Shown one piece after another: positions 36,790-44,951 of a DNA stretch of 64,000 nt (position 1 is the stretch's first letter; each line of letters opens with the position of its first letter). The notes beneath the pieces are model-generated. The model saw only the letters and a program-made list of their open reading frames with translations. It was not told the origin of the DNA and searched no databases. The stretch is from Microlunatus soli. Lineage in GTDB: Bacteria; Actinomycetota; Actinomycetes; Propionibacteriales; Propionibacteriaceae. The translations under genes were made by a program, and so were the position numbers. The DNA lies in NCBI RefSeq assembly GCF_900105385.1, contig NZ_LT629772.1:5270001-5334000 (forward strand), in the 5' to 3' direction.

Positions 36790-38001
36790 TCACCGTCCCG
36801 TTCGCTCGAGGATCGCCGTCACCGACCGTTGTCGGCTCTCCCAACCGGCCCGATCGGTGTCGAGGATCTCGCGTGCCACGTCGGCCATGATCAGACCCCG
36901 CGCGCGGAGATCCAATCGCGATCCGTCGGCGACGGCGTCGGCCCATTCCCGCGGTACGGCCGATTCGCCGCGGAGGGCACCGGCCACCGCGGCTCCCATG
37001 GTGGCGATCGAATCGGAGTCCCGTCCGTAGTTGGTGCCGCCGAGGATGGTGCCGCGGACATCACCGTCGGTGACGACCAGCATCCCGAGCGCGACCGGCA
37101 GCTCTTCGATCGATCGCAGCCGGCTCGGGCGGCGGGAGTCCTGGGCCGGGGCCCGATAGTCCTCGCCGACGCTGTCGAACGGACGCACGGCATCGCGGAG
37201 GACGCCGATCGCGGCCGCCCAGTCCCCGGTCCGGACACCGGCTGCAGCGTCGACGCAGGCCTCGATCGCGGCGCGGGTGCCGTCCTGCGCCAACGCCAGC
37301 GCCGAGTCGATCACCTCGGTGACGGACGCCTCGGGCCGGAAGGCTGCGGCGACGGCGGCGGCAAAAACGGCGGCCGCCTCGCGGCCGTAACTCGACTGGT
37401 GAGCAGCGGCGATCTCAGCGGCCTCGGCATAGGCGCCGACGGGATCGCAGGCATTGGCGATCCCGACCGGCGCCATGTACATCGCCGCACCACAGTTGAC
37501 GATATTGCCGACACCGGCTTCGCGCGGGTCCACGTGCCCGTAGTACAGCCGCGTCACCAACCACTTCTCGGCCAGGAACACGCGAAGCAGCGGGACGGTC
37601 TCCCGTTCCAGTTCGGGGATCCAGGTGACGTCGTTCATCATCATCGGTACCAACTCGTCGGCGACGTCGAACGCCGTCAGGTGTCGCCGCTTCTTGGCGT
37701 AGACGGCAACCAGCAGATTGGTCATCAGAGTGTCATCGGTGATGTGGCCGTCGCCCTTGTAGTAGGGCGACATCGGCTTGGCGGTCCGCCAATCGGGCGC
37801 GAAGTAGTCGACGATCCCCGTCACATGGCCGCCGTAGCGTTCGAAGATCGCGTCGCTGCTGCGACCCTCCGTCGCGCCACCGATCGCATCTCCGCAGGCT
37901 GCGGCCATCAGGGCGCCGATCGCCTTGTCCTGCAGGATGTTCGGCTCCTCCGACGTGCCGCTGTTCGGTGTGTCCACCGGCTGTCTCATTCCTCGGTTCA
38001 T
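36790..38001 (-). CDS. ADP-ribosylglycohydrolase-family protein (first copy)
   Basis: This 403-residue ARH-superfamily enzyme diverges from the neighbour at 35360. The core begins LQDKAIGALMAAACGDAIGG. Metal-site motifs are GHITDDTLMTNLL and GRDSDSIATMGAAVAGALRG, both intact. The region NIVNCGAAMYMAPVGIANAC is conserved in the family. The start at 38001 overlaps the binding-protein stop in an ATGA arrangement; an internal ATG at 37989 is an alternative. Two different ARH enzymes in one sugar-importer operon suggest two successive hydrolyses or different anomers. Confidence 0.87.
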   Translation of the reverse strand: MNRGMRQPVDTPNSGTSEEPNILQDKAIGALMAAACGDAIGGATEGRSSDAIFERYGGHVTGIVDYFAPDWRTAKPMSPYYKGDGHITDDTLMTNLLVAVYAKKRRHLTAFDVADELVPMMMNDVTWIPELERETVPLLRVFLAEKWLVTRLYYGHVDPREAGVGNIVNCGAAMYMAPVGIANACDPVGAYAEAAEIAAAHQSSYGREAAAVFAAAVAAAFRPEASVTEVIDSALALAQDGTRAAIEACVDAAAGVRTGDWAAAIGVLRDAVRPFDSVGEDYRAPAQDSRRPSRLRSIEELPVALGMLVVTDGDVRGTILGGTNYGRDSDSIATMGAAVAGALRGESAVPREWADAVADGSRLDLRARGLIMADVAREILDTDRAGWESRQRSVTAILERTGR

Positions 38002-39305
38002 TGGTTGGCTCGCTGCCAGCCATCGGTCAGCTTCTTGGCCAGCCCTGCCTCGTCGATCTTGCCCCCGAGGTATTCCTGGTACGCCGGGTTGGCCGTGGTC
38101 GTCTTCCACTCGGTGAAGTTGTCGGCCTGATAGGCAGGGGTGTTCACCAACGATTCCTGGCTGTTCAGGATCGCCGGCCAGCCGTGGGTGTCACCCTTCT
38201 TCTCCGAGACCGCAGCCCCGGCCGACTTGGTCACCGGGATCAGGCTGTCCGCCTCGGACAGTGCAGCGACGTGGTCAGACTGCATCATGAACTGGATGAA
38301 CTGCATCGCTTCCTTGGGATGCTTGCTCTGCCGGGCAATGCTGAAGGTCTGCGGGTTGGCCGCCTGATGATCATTGGTTCCCTTCAGCAGCGGAAGGATC
38401 CTCCAGTCCAGACTCTTCGGCGCATCCGTCTCGAGCTGCGAGGCGATGTAGTTGCCGGCGAGCACGGTCGCGTACTTGCCACCGACGAAGCCCGGTACGA
38501 CATCGCTGCCACCCAAGGTGATCGAGCTCGGTGACATCGACTTGTCCTGGAACAGCATGGTGTGCAGCGTCTGTGGCACCTTGAGCTCGTTCGGGCCGAC
38601 CTTGATCGTCGGTTTGGCGGGCTCGCCGCTGAAGAAGGTGCCGTCGTAGCTGAGGGACTCCGAGATGATGCCCTGAGCCGGCTGCTTCAGACCCCAGGCG
38701 AATCCGACGGTCTTGCCCTTCGTCAGCTTCTTGGCGTTGCTGCGGAGCTGGTCCCAGGTCCAGCCGTCGCCGGCGTCGGTCGGGATCTCGATGCCGGCCT
38801 GCTCCAGCTTGGAGGCATTGACGAACAACGCGTACACCTGGGTCATGTAGGGGACCGAGGTGATCTTGCCGTCAACGGTCACCGACTGCCAGATCGGATC
38901 GGGGATGTCGCTCTTGAGGTCTGCCGGGATCATCGAACCGAGATCGAGCAGGTAGCCCTGCCTGCTGAAGCCGGCGTTGTCCGCGGCCTCATTCTGGATC
39001 ACATCCGGTGCCGAGCCGCCGGCGAACTGGGTCACCAGTTTGTCGTGTGCATCATCCGGGCTGACCTTCTGGTACTGCACCTGGATGTCAGGGTGCGCGG
39101 CGTTCCAGGCGTCGACGATCTTGGTCGTCTCCTTGATCGTGCCCGGTTGGAACGCGGAGCTGGAGAAGGACAACGTGATCTTCTCGCCGGGGGCTCTGGA
39201 CTCCGCCGGCGATGAATCTCCACCACCACCCGCCGACACACATCCGGTCAGCGTCAGACTCGCGGCGAGCAGTGTGCTCACTGCTGCCACCAAACGTCGA
39301 TACAT
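37998..39305 (-). CDS. ABC transporter sugar-binding lipoprotein (family 1)
   Basis: This 435-residue lipoprotein captures the substrate for the permeases encoded just upstream. The signal sequence ends in a lipobox, LTGC, followed by a Gly/Ser linker. The family-1 binding-protein fold then starts EKITLSFSSSAFQPGTIKE. Typical blocks include VDAWNAAHPDIQVQYQKV, FAGGSAPDVIQNEA and a C-terminal SLIPVTKSAGA. It lies between the permease and ADP-ribosylglycohydrolase genes of the same operon. No ATPase gene is present, as is common for actinobacterial sugar importers that share an MsiK-type ATPase. Confidence 0.92.
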   Translation of the reverse strand: MYRRLVAAVSTLLAASLTLTGCVSAGGGGDSSPAESRAPGEKITLSFSSSAFQPGTIKETTKIVDAWNAAHPDIQVQYQKVSPDDAHDKLVTQFAGGSAPDVIQNEAADNAGFSRQGYLLDLGSMIPADLKSDIPDPIWQSVTVDGKITSVPYMTQVYALFVNASKLEQAGIEIPTDAGDGWTWDQLRSNAKKLTKGKTVGFAWGLKQPAQGIISESLSYDGTFFSGEPAKPTIKVGPNELKVPQTLHTMLFQDKSMSPSSITLGGSDVVPGFVGGKYATVLAGNYIASQLETDAPKSLDWRILPLLKGTNDHQAANPQTFSIARQSKHPKEAMQFIQFMMQSDHVAALSEADSLIPVTKSAGAAVSEKKGDTHGWPAILNSQESLVNTPAYQADNFTEWKTTTANPAYQEYLGGKIDEAGLAKKLTDGWQRANQ

Positions 39306-39330
39306 GGAAACCTCCTCGAGTGGTTGTCGG

Positions 39331-40164
39331 TCAGCCCTTCACCGCTCCGGCCAGCAGACCGGAGACGAGCTTGCGTTGTGCGAAGGCGAAGACGATCAAC
39401 GCGGGTAATGTCGTGATCAAGGCGCTTGCGGCCAGCGGTCCGAGACTGATCTGGCCTTCTGCGCCGACGAAGCGGGCGAGCAGCAGCGGTGCGGTCTGCC
39501 GATCGGGACTGGTGATGATCACCAGAGCGAAGAAGAATTCGTTCCAGGCCGAGATGAAGGCGAACATCCCGGTCGCCACCAGCCCGGGGACGAGTAACGG
39601 AAAGACGATCGCAGACAGCACGCGGAGCTTGGTCGCACCGTCGATCGCAGCGGCCTCCTCGAGATCGCCCGGGATCGCGGCGACGTAGCCCTGCAGCATC
39701 CACAGCGTGAACGGCAATGCCCACACCACATAGACGATCACCAGGCCGGGCAGGGAGTTGAGCAGGCCCAGATTCTTCAGCACGATGAAGACCGGGATCA
39801 CGATCAGCACGAACGGGAACAGCTGGCTGACCAGGATCCAGCCGATCGCCGCGGTCCGGACCTTGCTGCGGAAGCGGGCGATGGCGTACGCCGCCGGCAC
39901 GGCGATCACCGTCGTGATCACCGAAGTGCAGATCGCGACCAGGAACGAGTTGATCAACGCACGCCCCAACTTCTCCTGCTGCAGTGCGGTGCTGAAGTTG
40001 CTCAAGGTGGGCTGAGTGGGCAGCAAGGTCGGATCCAGTCTGGCGAACTCCGGTGCGGACTTGAAGGCCGTGGATACCAACCAGAACAAGGGAAAGCCGA
40101 GGAAGACGATGTACGCCGCGAGGGCGATGTACTGACCGACGCGGGTCCGGATCCTGGGCCTCAT
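39331..40164 (-). CDS. ABC sugar-transporter permease (MalG type)
   Basis: This 277-residue inner-membrane permease has six predicted helices. The EAA loop that docks with the ATPase is EEAAAIDGATKLRVLSAIVF. The N-terminus RVGQYIALAAYIVFLGFPLF and a YAIARFRSK stretch are typical of the MalG-type family. The ATG at 40164 overlaps the stop of the partner permease by 4 bases. The frame is open further upstream only as a shadow of that partner. Confidence 0.93.
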   Translation of the reverse strand: MRPRIRTRVGQYIALAAYIVFLGFPLFWLVSTAFKSAPEFARLDPTLLPTQPTLSNFSTALQQEKLGRALINSFLVAICTSVITTVIAVPAAYAIARFRSKVRTAAIGWILVSQLFPFVLIVIPVFIVLKNLGLLNSLPGLVIVYVVWALPFTLWMLQGYVAAIPGDLEEAAAIDGATKLRVLSAIVFPLLVPGLVATGMFAFISAWNEFFFALVIITSPDRQTAPLLLARFVGAEGQISLGPLAASALITTLPALIVFAFAQRKLVSGLLAGAVKG

Positions 40165-41057
40165 GAGGTCTCCCGCATGGTCCGGTAGAGGTAGCCGGCC
40201 ATGATCGCGACGACCACGAGCACCATCGCGTTGCCCAGCGCCGAGGCATAGCCGAAGTTGCCGCCCTGGAAGGCAGTGTTGTAGGCGTACAGCATCGGCA
40301 GCATCGTCCGGCCGCCCGGGTTCCCGCCGGTCAGGACGTACACCAGACCGAACTCGTTGAAGTTCCAGACGAAGTTCAGGGAGGTGATCGCGACGACCAC
40401 CGGCCGGATCGCCGGCAGGGTGACGTGCAGGAACCGCTGCCAGCTGCCGGCCCCGTCGATGGCTGCCGACTCCTGCTGAGCCGGATCGACATTCTGCAGA
40501 CCGGCGAGCAAGGCGATGGTGGTCTGCGGCATCCCGGCCCAGACGCCGACGACGATCACCGCCGGGAGGGCAGTGGAGAAGCTGCCCAGCCAGTTCACGT
40601 TGTCGCTGATCAGATGGACTTTCCGGGCGAACTCGTTGAGGATGCCGGCGTCGGGGTGATAGATCAACTTCCACAGCACGCCGACGATCACCGACGGCAT
40701 CGCCCAGGGAATGAGGGCCAGCGGTCGGACCAGCCACTGCAGCCGGAGGCCCGAGTTGAGCAGCAGCGCCAGGCCGAGGGCCAGCAGGAACTGCAGGATC
40801 GTCACACTGAACGCCCACACCAGCCCGATCCGGAAGGAACTCCAGAACGGTACGTCGGTGAGCAGGCGCTTGTAGTTCTCCAGTCCGTTGAAGTGCGGGA
40901 TGATGCTGTAGCCGGCTTCGGCGTCGGTGAACCCGAGCCAGATGCCGTTCAGAAGCGGATAGACGCTGAACAGTGCGACCGGAACCAAGCTCGGCAACAA
41001 CAGCAGCCACATCTGCCGACGACTCCGCCGCTGGGCAGTGGAGACCGCGAACGCCAT
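40161..41057 (-). CDS. ABC sugar-transporter permease (MalF type), first gene of the operon
   Basis: This 298-residue permease has six helices. The first follows a basic N-terminus (QRRSRRQMWLLLLPSLVPVA). The EAA loop reads QESAAIDGAGSWQRFLHVTL, and AGLQNVDPA precedes it. It forms a heterodimer with the product of the overlapping downstream gene. A 12-base perfect palindrome lies 29 bases upstream of its start and would allow a LacI-family repressor to block this promoter. Confidence 0.93.
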   Translation of the reverse strand: MAFAVSTAQRRSRRQMWLLLLPSLVPVALFSVYPLLNGIWLGFTDAEAGYSIIPHFNGLENYKRLLTDVPFWSSFRIGLVWAFSVTILQFLLALGLALLLNSGLRLQWLVRPLALIPWAMPSVIVGVLWKLIYHPDAGILNEFARKVHLISDNVNWLGSFSTALPAVIVVGVWAGMPQTTIALLAGLQNVDPAQQESAAIDGAGSWQRFLHVTLPAIRPVVVAITSLNFVWNFNEFGLVYVLTGGNPGGRTMLPMLYAYNTAFQGGNFGYASALGNAMVLVVVAIMAGYLYRTMRETS

Positions 41058-41085
41058 TCAGACCCCCTCGTCCTGGCCGCAAGTC

Positions 41086-41097
41086 GTAAACGTTTAC
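41086..41097. promoter_or_regulatory. LacI-family operator palindrome GTAAACGTTTAC
   Basis: This perfect 12-base palindrome has the central CG and AA/TT flanks typical of LacI-family operators. It lies 29 bases upstream of the first gene of the nine-gene operon. The most likely ligand is the LacI regulator encoded at 34308-35363. The rest of 41098-41347 shows no other clear element or gene. Confidence 0.72.
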
Positions 41098-41347
41098 AGT
41101 TCGATCATGATGCCCGTGCGTCAGATGCCTGTCAAGACCTGCGAGCGACCAATCGATCTCGCGCAGGAGTGGTGCGTGATCAAGATCAACTTCGTGCAAC
41201 TCCTTCAGATGCAGGGAATGCGCATCGGCCGGCCGTGGTCGCGCTGCCGGGATATGATCCGGAGCTGGCGTACTCCTGCGTGCCGATCACACTCGGTCTG
41301 AGCCGGTCGTAGCAGAGAACCGGCAACTCGACATCAGGTCTGACCGT

Positions 41348-41830
41348 CGGCGGTTGGCCGGCGGAGAGGAATCAGTTTCCTTCCGCTGCGGCGCCCAGGT
41401 CGTACGTGTCGGGCCGACCTGGCGGAAGGACGCCGAGTTGGAATGGTTGTACGCGGTCGTCAGCGCAGCCGCCCACCAGGCGCCTCAGTTCATCGCGCCG
41501 ATGCCTGCCGCGGCCGCTATCTGGTTCGTCATCGCAGGCGCCCGGTCAGCCTGTGGGCATTCGTCGAAGGCGACTGGGCCGCTCCCGAAGGCGACCATCA
41601 GTTTGGCCAGACAGCGAATCTGTTGGCTCGGCTGCACGAGGTTGTCGCCGGACTGAACGTGTCCACCGCACGGCCGACCGTGCCACATCCGGGCAGCACG
41701 TCATCGCCGTTGCTGGCCGCCCCCGACCTCGACGCTTGGATGGATCGGCTCCGCAGCAGACATCAACGTCAGCATCCGCTGCACAGCGACTTCCATCGGG
41801 CCAACGTCCTTGTCCAGGGCGCAGGACCGG
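41348..41830 (+). pseudogene. decayed aminoglycoside-phosphotransferase-like gene
   Basis: Two frames together spell a phosphotransferase-family protein. The first reads GGEESVSFRCGAQVVRVGPT and VVSAAAHQAPQFIAPMP. Near 41515 the reading shifts and the second frame continues RRPVSLWAFVEGDW, FGQTANLLARLHEVVAGL and HSDFHRANVLV. The last corresponds to the catalytic HGD(F)HxxN motif, here with Gly replaced by Ser. The sequence degenerates after this motif, before the metal-binding Asp block, and runs into the GNAT gene on the other strand. The frameshift and lost C-terminus indicate a nonfunctional remnant. Confidence 0.7.
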
Positions 41831-41860
41831 TCCCGAAGGATGATCAACGGCAATGCCGGT

Positions 41861-42436
41861 TCAGCGGAGATCCCGGCGCATGATCAGCCGTGGCATTCTG
41901 CTGGCCACGGCGTCGGTGCTGCCGACCACGGTGAATCCTGCGGCGTCGAACATCGACTTCGTCCCGACGAATGCCATCGTCACGTCCATCCGACCCGGCG
42001 GGTCGACCGGATGTGCCTCCACTGCGGGCGCGCCGTGCGAGGCGGCGTAGTCGACCGCACCCTGCAGCAGGTGGCCGGTGACGCCCTGTCGCCGATGACC
42101 CGAGCGGACGACCACGCAGACGATGCTCCACACCGGGAGATCGTCCACGGGTCGGATCAATCGTGAGTTGGCCAGCCGGGTGATCTCGGCGCGCGGCCCG
42201 ATGTTGCACCAGCCGACCGGCATCCCGTCACGGTAGGTCACCACCCCCGGCGGATGGTCCCGTTCGCACAAGCGCCGCATCGCCTGCTCTCGACTGCCGC
42301 CGCCGAGTTCTTCGATCTCGCGGGCCCGCAGTCGGTGCGACAGACACCAGCAGTGGTTGTCCCGTCGGTTGCGATTGACGATGTCGGCAAAGTCGTCGAA
42401 CCGATCCGGCGTCAACGGATGTGTCTCCCAGCCCAT
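41861..42436 (-). CDS. GNAT-family N-acetyltransferase
   Basis: This 191-residue predicted acyltransferase has the acetyl-CoA-binding pattern VCVVVRSGHRRQGVTGHLLQ, with R-x-x-G-x-T in the loop. It also has an N-terminal block FADIVNRNRRDNHCWCLSHR typical of a GNAT subgroup and a C-terminal MFDAAGFTVVGS. The substrate is unknown. ATG at 42436 is preferred to an upstream TTG. Its 3' end touches the decayed phosphotransferase gene on the other strand. Confidence 0.85.
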   Translation of the reverse strand: MGWETHPLTPDRFDDFADIVNRNRRDNHCWCLSHRLRAREIEELGGGSREQAMRRLCERDHPPGVVTYRDGMPVGWCNIGPRAEITRLANSRLIRPVDDLPVWSIVCVVVRSGHRRQGVTGHLLQGAVDYAASHGAPAVEAHPVDPPGRMDVTMAFVGTKSMFDAAGFTVVGSTDAVASRMPRLIMRRDLR

Positions 42437-42592
42437 GCCGAACACTTCAGCACAACCCACCGACAACAGCTGCCCTGCCGGGTCGGCAGTGACGCCGTCC
42501 TGGTGGATCGTCGGGCGATGCCGGCGGCGCCGGGTGTCCGAGGTATCGGCCGGTGCAGTACTGCGACGTCGCTACCTGTGGCTGCTGATCGG

Positions 42593-43804
42593 TCAACGCG
42601 CAGCGGCCACTCGCGCACGTCGGCGCAGCAGATGTGAGCGCTCCGAGGCGTTGCCGCAGAGTGTGATCGCGATATCGAAGGATTGCAGCGCTTCATCGGC
42701 CCTGCCCGCACGTGCGAGCAGTTCGGCCCGGGTTGCCGGTAGCCGGTGATGGGGGAGTGCGGCGTCCTGGAGGGCAACCAGTCCGGCGTCCGGGCCGGCC
42801 AGCTCGGCGATTGCGACCGCGCGGTTGAGCCGCACGATCGGCGAGTCGGCGAGGTCGAGCAGTTCGTCGTAGCGCTGCACGATCCGATCCCACGCCGTGT
42901 CTGCGGCGGAGGGTGCGATCGCGTGTTCTGCCGCGATCAGGGCCTGGACCAGATGGCGTCCTGGCGCAGCGTCGGTCAGCGGTTCCAGGATGGCCAGAGC
43001 CTCGGTGATCTCGTCGTAGCGCCACAGATTGCGATCCTGATCGGCCAGCAGGACAAGCTCCCCGTCACGGACGCGAGCAGCTCGACGCGAATGCTGGAGC
43101 AGCATCAGGGCCAGTAGAGCGTCGAGTTCGGTATCGGCGGCCGGGATGAGTGAACGAAGAACCCGGACCAGCCGGATCGCTTCTCCTGCGCTGTCGGACC
43201 GCAGCACGTCGGGTCCGGAACCGGGCGCGTAGCCGGCGGTGAAGGCGAGGTAGGCAACATCGGCAGCGACTCCGACCCTGCCCGACAACTCGGCGGCTGC
43301 AGGGAGAGTGAAATCTGCCCCCGCCAGTTTGCGTCTGGCTCTGGTCAATCGCGCGGCCATCGTCGCCTGGGGCAGCAGGAACAGACGAGCGATATCGGCC
43401 GTGGACACGCCGAGCACCAGTCTCAGGGTCAGGGCGGCCGCGGCCTCACGGGTCAGCCGCGGGTGCGCGCACAGCAACACCAGTCGCAGTCGCTCGTCCA
43501 GAAGTTCGTCGCCCGGGTCGGCCATCACTCGCTGCGCTGAGGCAGCAAGCTCGGCGTCGACCACCAACAGCGGTAGGCGGCGCACCAGCACCGCCTCCGA
43601 ACGAAGCCGATCGGTGATCCGTCGGCGCGCCGTCGTGAGGAGCCAGGCGGCGGGATTGTCGGGCTCGCCGCCACTCGACCAGGTACGCGCGGCCGCTTCG
43701 AAGGCATCGGCGAGCCCGTCCTCGGCCAGGTCGAGACGGCGATACCGCGCGACGAGCAGGGCCAACAATCTGCCCCACTCCTCGCGCAGCAACCGTTCGA
43801 TCAT
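42593..43804 (-). CDS. ECF42-type RNA polymerase sigma factor
   Basis: This 403-residue sigma factor has region 2 at about 8-75 (RLLALLVARYRRLDLAEDGLADAFEAA) and region 4 at about 105-165 (LTLRLVLGVSTADIARLFLL, then TMAARLTRARRKL). A long helical extension of about 230 residues follows, with repeats of TPR character. This extension and the neighbouring DGPF-domain gene define the ECF42 group, which is not controlled by an anti-sigma factor. It starts 8 bases after the DGPF gene and is probably cotranscribed with it. Confidence 0.92.
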   Translation of the reverse strand: MIERLLREEWGRLLALLVARYRRLDLAEDGLADAFEAAARTWSSGGEPDNPAAWLLTTARRRITDRLRSEAVLVRRLPLLVVDAELAASAQRVMADPGDELLDERLRLVLLCAHPRLTREAAAALTLRLVLGVSTADIARLFLLPQATMAARLTRARRKLAGADFTLPAAAELSGRVGVAADVAYLAFTAGYAPGSGPDVLRSDSAGEAIRLVRVLRSLIPAADTELDALLALMLLQHSRRAARVRDGELVLLADQDRNLWRYDEITEALAILEPLTDAAPGRHLVQALIAAEHAIAPSAADTAWDRIVQRYDELLDLADSPIVRLNRAVAIAELAGPDAGLVALQDAALPHHRLPATRAELLARAGRADEALQSFDIAITLCGNASERSHLLRRRARVAAAR

Positions 43805-43812
43805 CAGCCGGG

Positions 43813-44184
43813 TCAGCCCTCGGCGTCCTCGCTGTGGTCGACCGCCGCCCGCACCTCGATCGCCCCGTCGGTCTCTGCGAGCAGCGCGCTGACCTCGAGC
43901 AGGTCGTCAAGATCGTCGGTTTCGACGAGATAGAACGCACCGAGTTGCTCGACGGTCTCGGCGTACGGCCCGTCGGTCACTGCCACGCTGCCGTCAGGAC
44001 CCTTCGTGATCTTCTTGGTGTTCGGTGACGGCATCAGCTCTTGACCGCCGGTCAGTCGATGTCCACGGGCAGCGAGCAGCCGCGCGAACTCCTCGTGCTT
44101 GGCGAAGACCGAGGACTGTTGCTCGGTCGTCATCTGCTCCCAAGCGTTCTCGTCTCCGGTCAACAGAACGACATAGGTGGTCAT
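43813..44184 (-). CDS. YCII-related DGPF-domain protein
   Basis: This 123-residue protein of the YCII/DGPF fold is the usual genetic partner of ECF42 sigma factors. It has MTTYVVLLTGDE at the start, the block FARLLAARGHRLTGGQEL and the diagnostic TDGPYAETVEQLGAFYLVE. Its biochemical role is unknown. ATG at 44184 is chosen because GGAAGGA lies 7 bases upstream; an earlier start at 44220 is less likely. Confidence 0.92.
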   Translation of the reverse strand: MTTYVVLLTGDENAWEQMTTEQQSSVFAKHEEFARLLAARGHRLTGGQELMPSPNTKKITKGPDGSVAVTDGPYAETVEQLGAFYLVETDDLDDLLEVSALLAETDGAIEVRAAVDHSEDAEG

Positions 44185-44259
44185 GCTGCAATCCTTCCGC
44201 TCATTGGTGGCATCTGTCATGGCGATGACGTGTCAGCACGGCGGAAATCGACAACCTGC

Positions 44260-44721
44260 TCAGATCGCGGGAGAAATCGCGTCGGTCTGGTCCCAGGCGC
44301 GCGGTGTCAGGTCCGGCCGGCTGTGGGTGTAGCCGTTGGTCAGCAGCGGGGAGGAGATGATCATGTCGGCAGTGGCGACGTTGCAGGCCATCGGGAGATT
44401 CCAAACCGCGCCGATCCGGAGCAGCGCCTTGACGTCGGGATCGTGCGGCTGCGCCTCCAACGGATCCCAGAAGAAGATCAGGATGTCCAGTGCGCCTTCG
44501 GCGATCCGCGCCCCGATCTGCTGATCACCGCCGACCGGCCCGGACAGGAAGCGGTGCACCGGCAGGCCGAGCTCGAACTCCAGCATCGTCCCGGTCGTGC
44601 CGGTCGCATACAGCTGATGCTGGGCCAGCGTTCGACGGTTGTACTCGGCCCACTGCAGCAGATCGGTCTTCTTGTTGTCGTGGGCCACGAGGGCGATGTG
44701 GCGTTGCGCGATCTCGGACAT
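44260..44721 (-). CDS. mgsA: methylglyoxal synthase
   Basis: This 153-residue enzyme converts dihydroxyacetone phosphate to methylglyoxal and phosphate, a glycolytic overflow bypass. Hallmarks are [34 protein letters not shown] (catalytic Asp), [20 protein letters not shown] and [14 protein letters not shown]. The length matches the family. The start has AGGAGCC upstream. A TATATT sequence at 44784-44789 (read leftward) could be its -10 element. It forms a single-gene unit between the DGPF gene and a LacI regulator. Confidence 0.96.
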   Translation of the reverse strand: MSEIAQRHIALVAHDNKKTDLLQWAEYNRRTLAQHQLYATGTTGTMLEFELGLPVHRFLSGPVGGDQQIGARIAEGALDILIFFWDPLEAQPHDPDVKALLRIGAVWNLPMACNVATADMIISSPLLTNGYTHSRPDLTPRAWDQTDAISPAI

Positions 44722-44951
44722 CGGCTGGCTCCTTCATGCGTGTGTTGATTGCCAGCCCCGTCGCAAGCGCAGGTCGAGGACCAAATATAGCCCGGGTGTG
44801 GCGATCCGGAAGGGGTTGCACGACGGATGGTGATGATCTCCAGCGTGGCATCGGTCACAGATCGGCCGCCTCACCTCGGAGCTGTTGGACGTGATCGTTC
44901 GGCGCGCCGGTCAGGGCCAGTCGTCGAGAAAGGCTGAAGGTACGACGTCGA

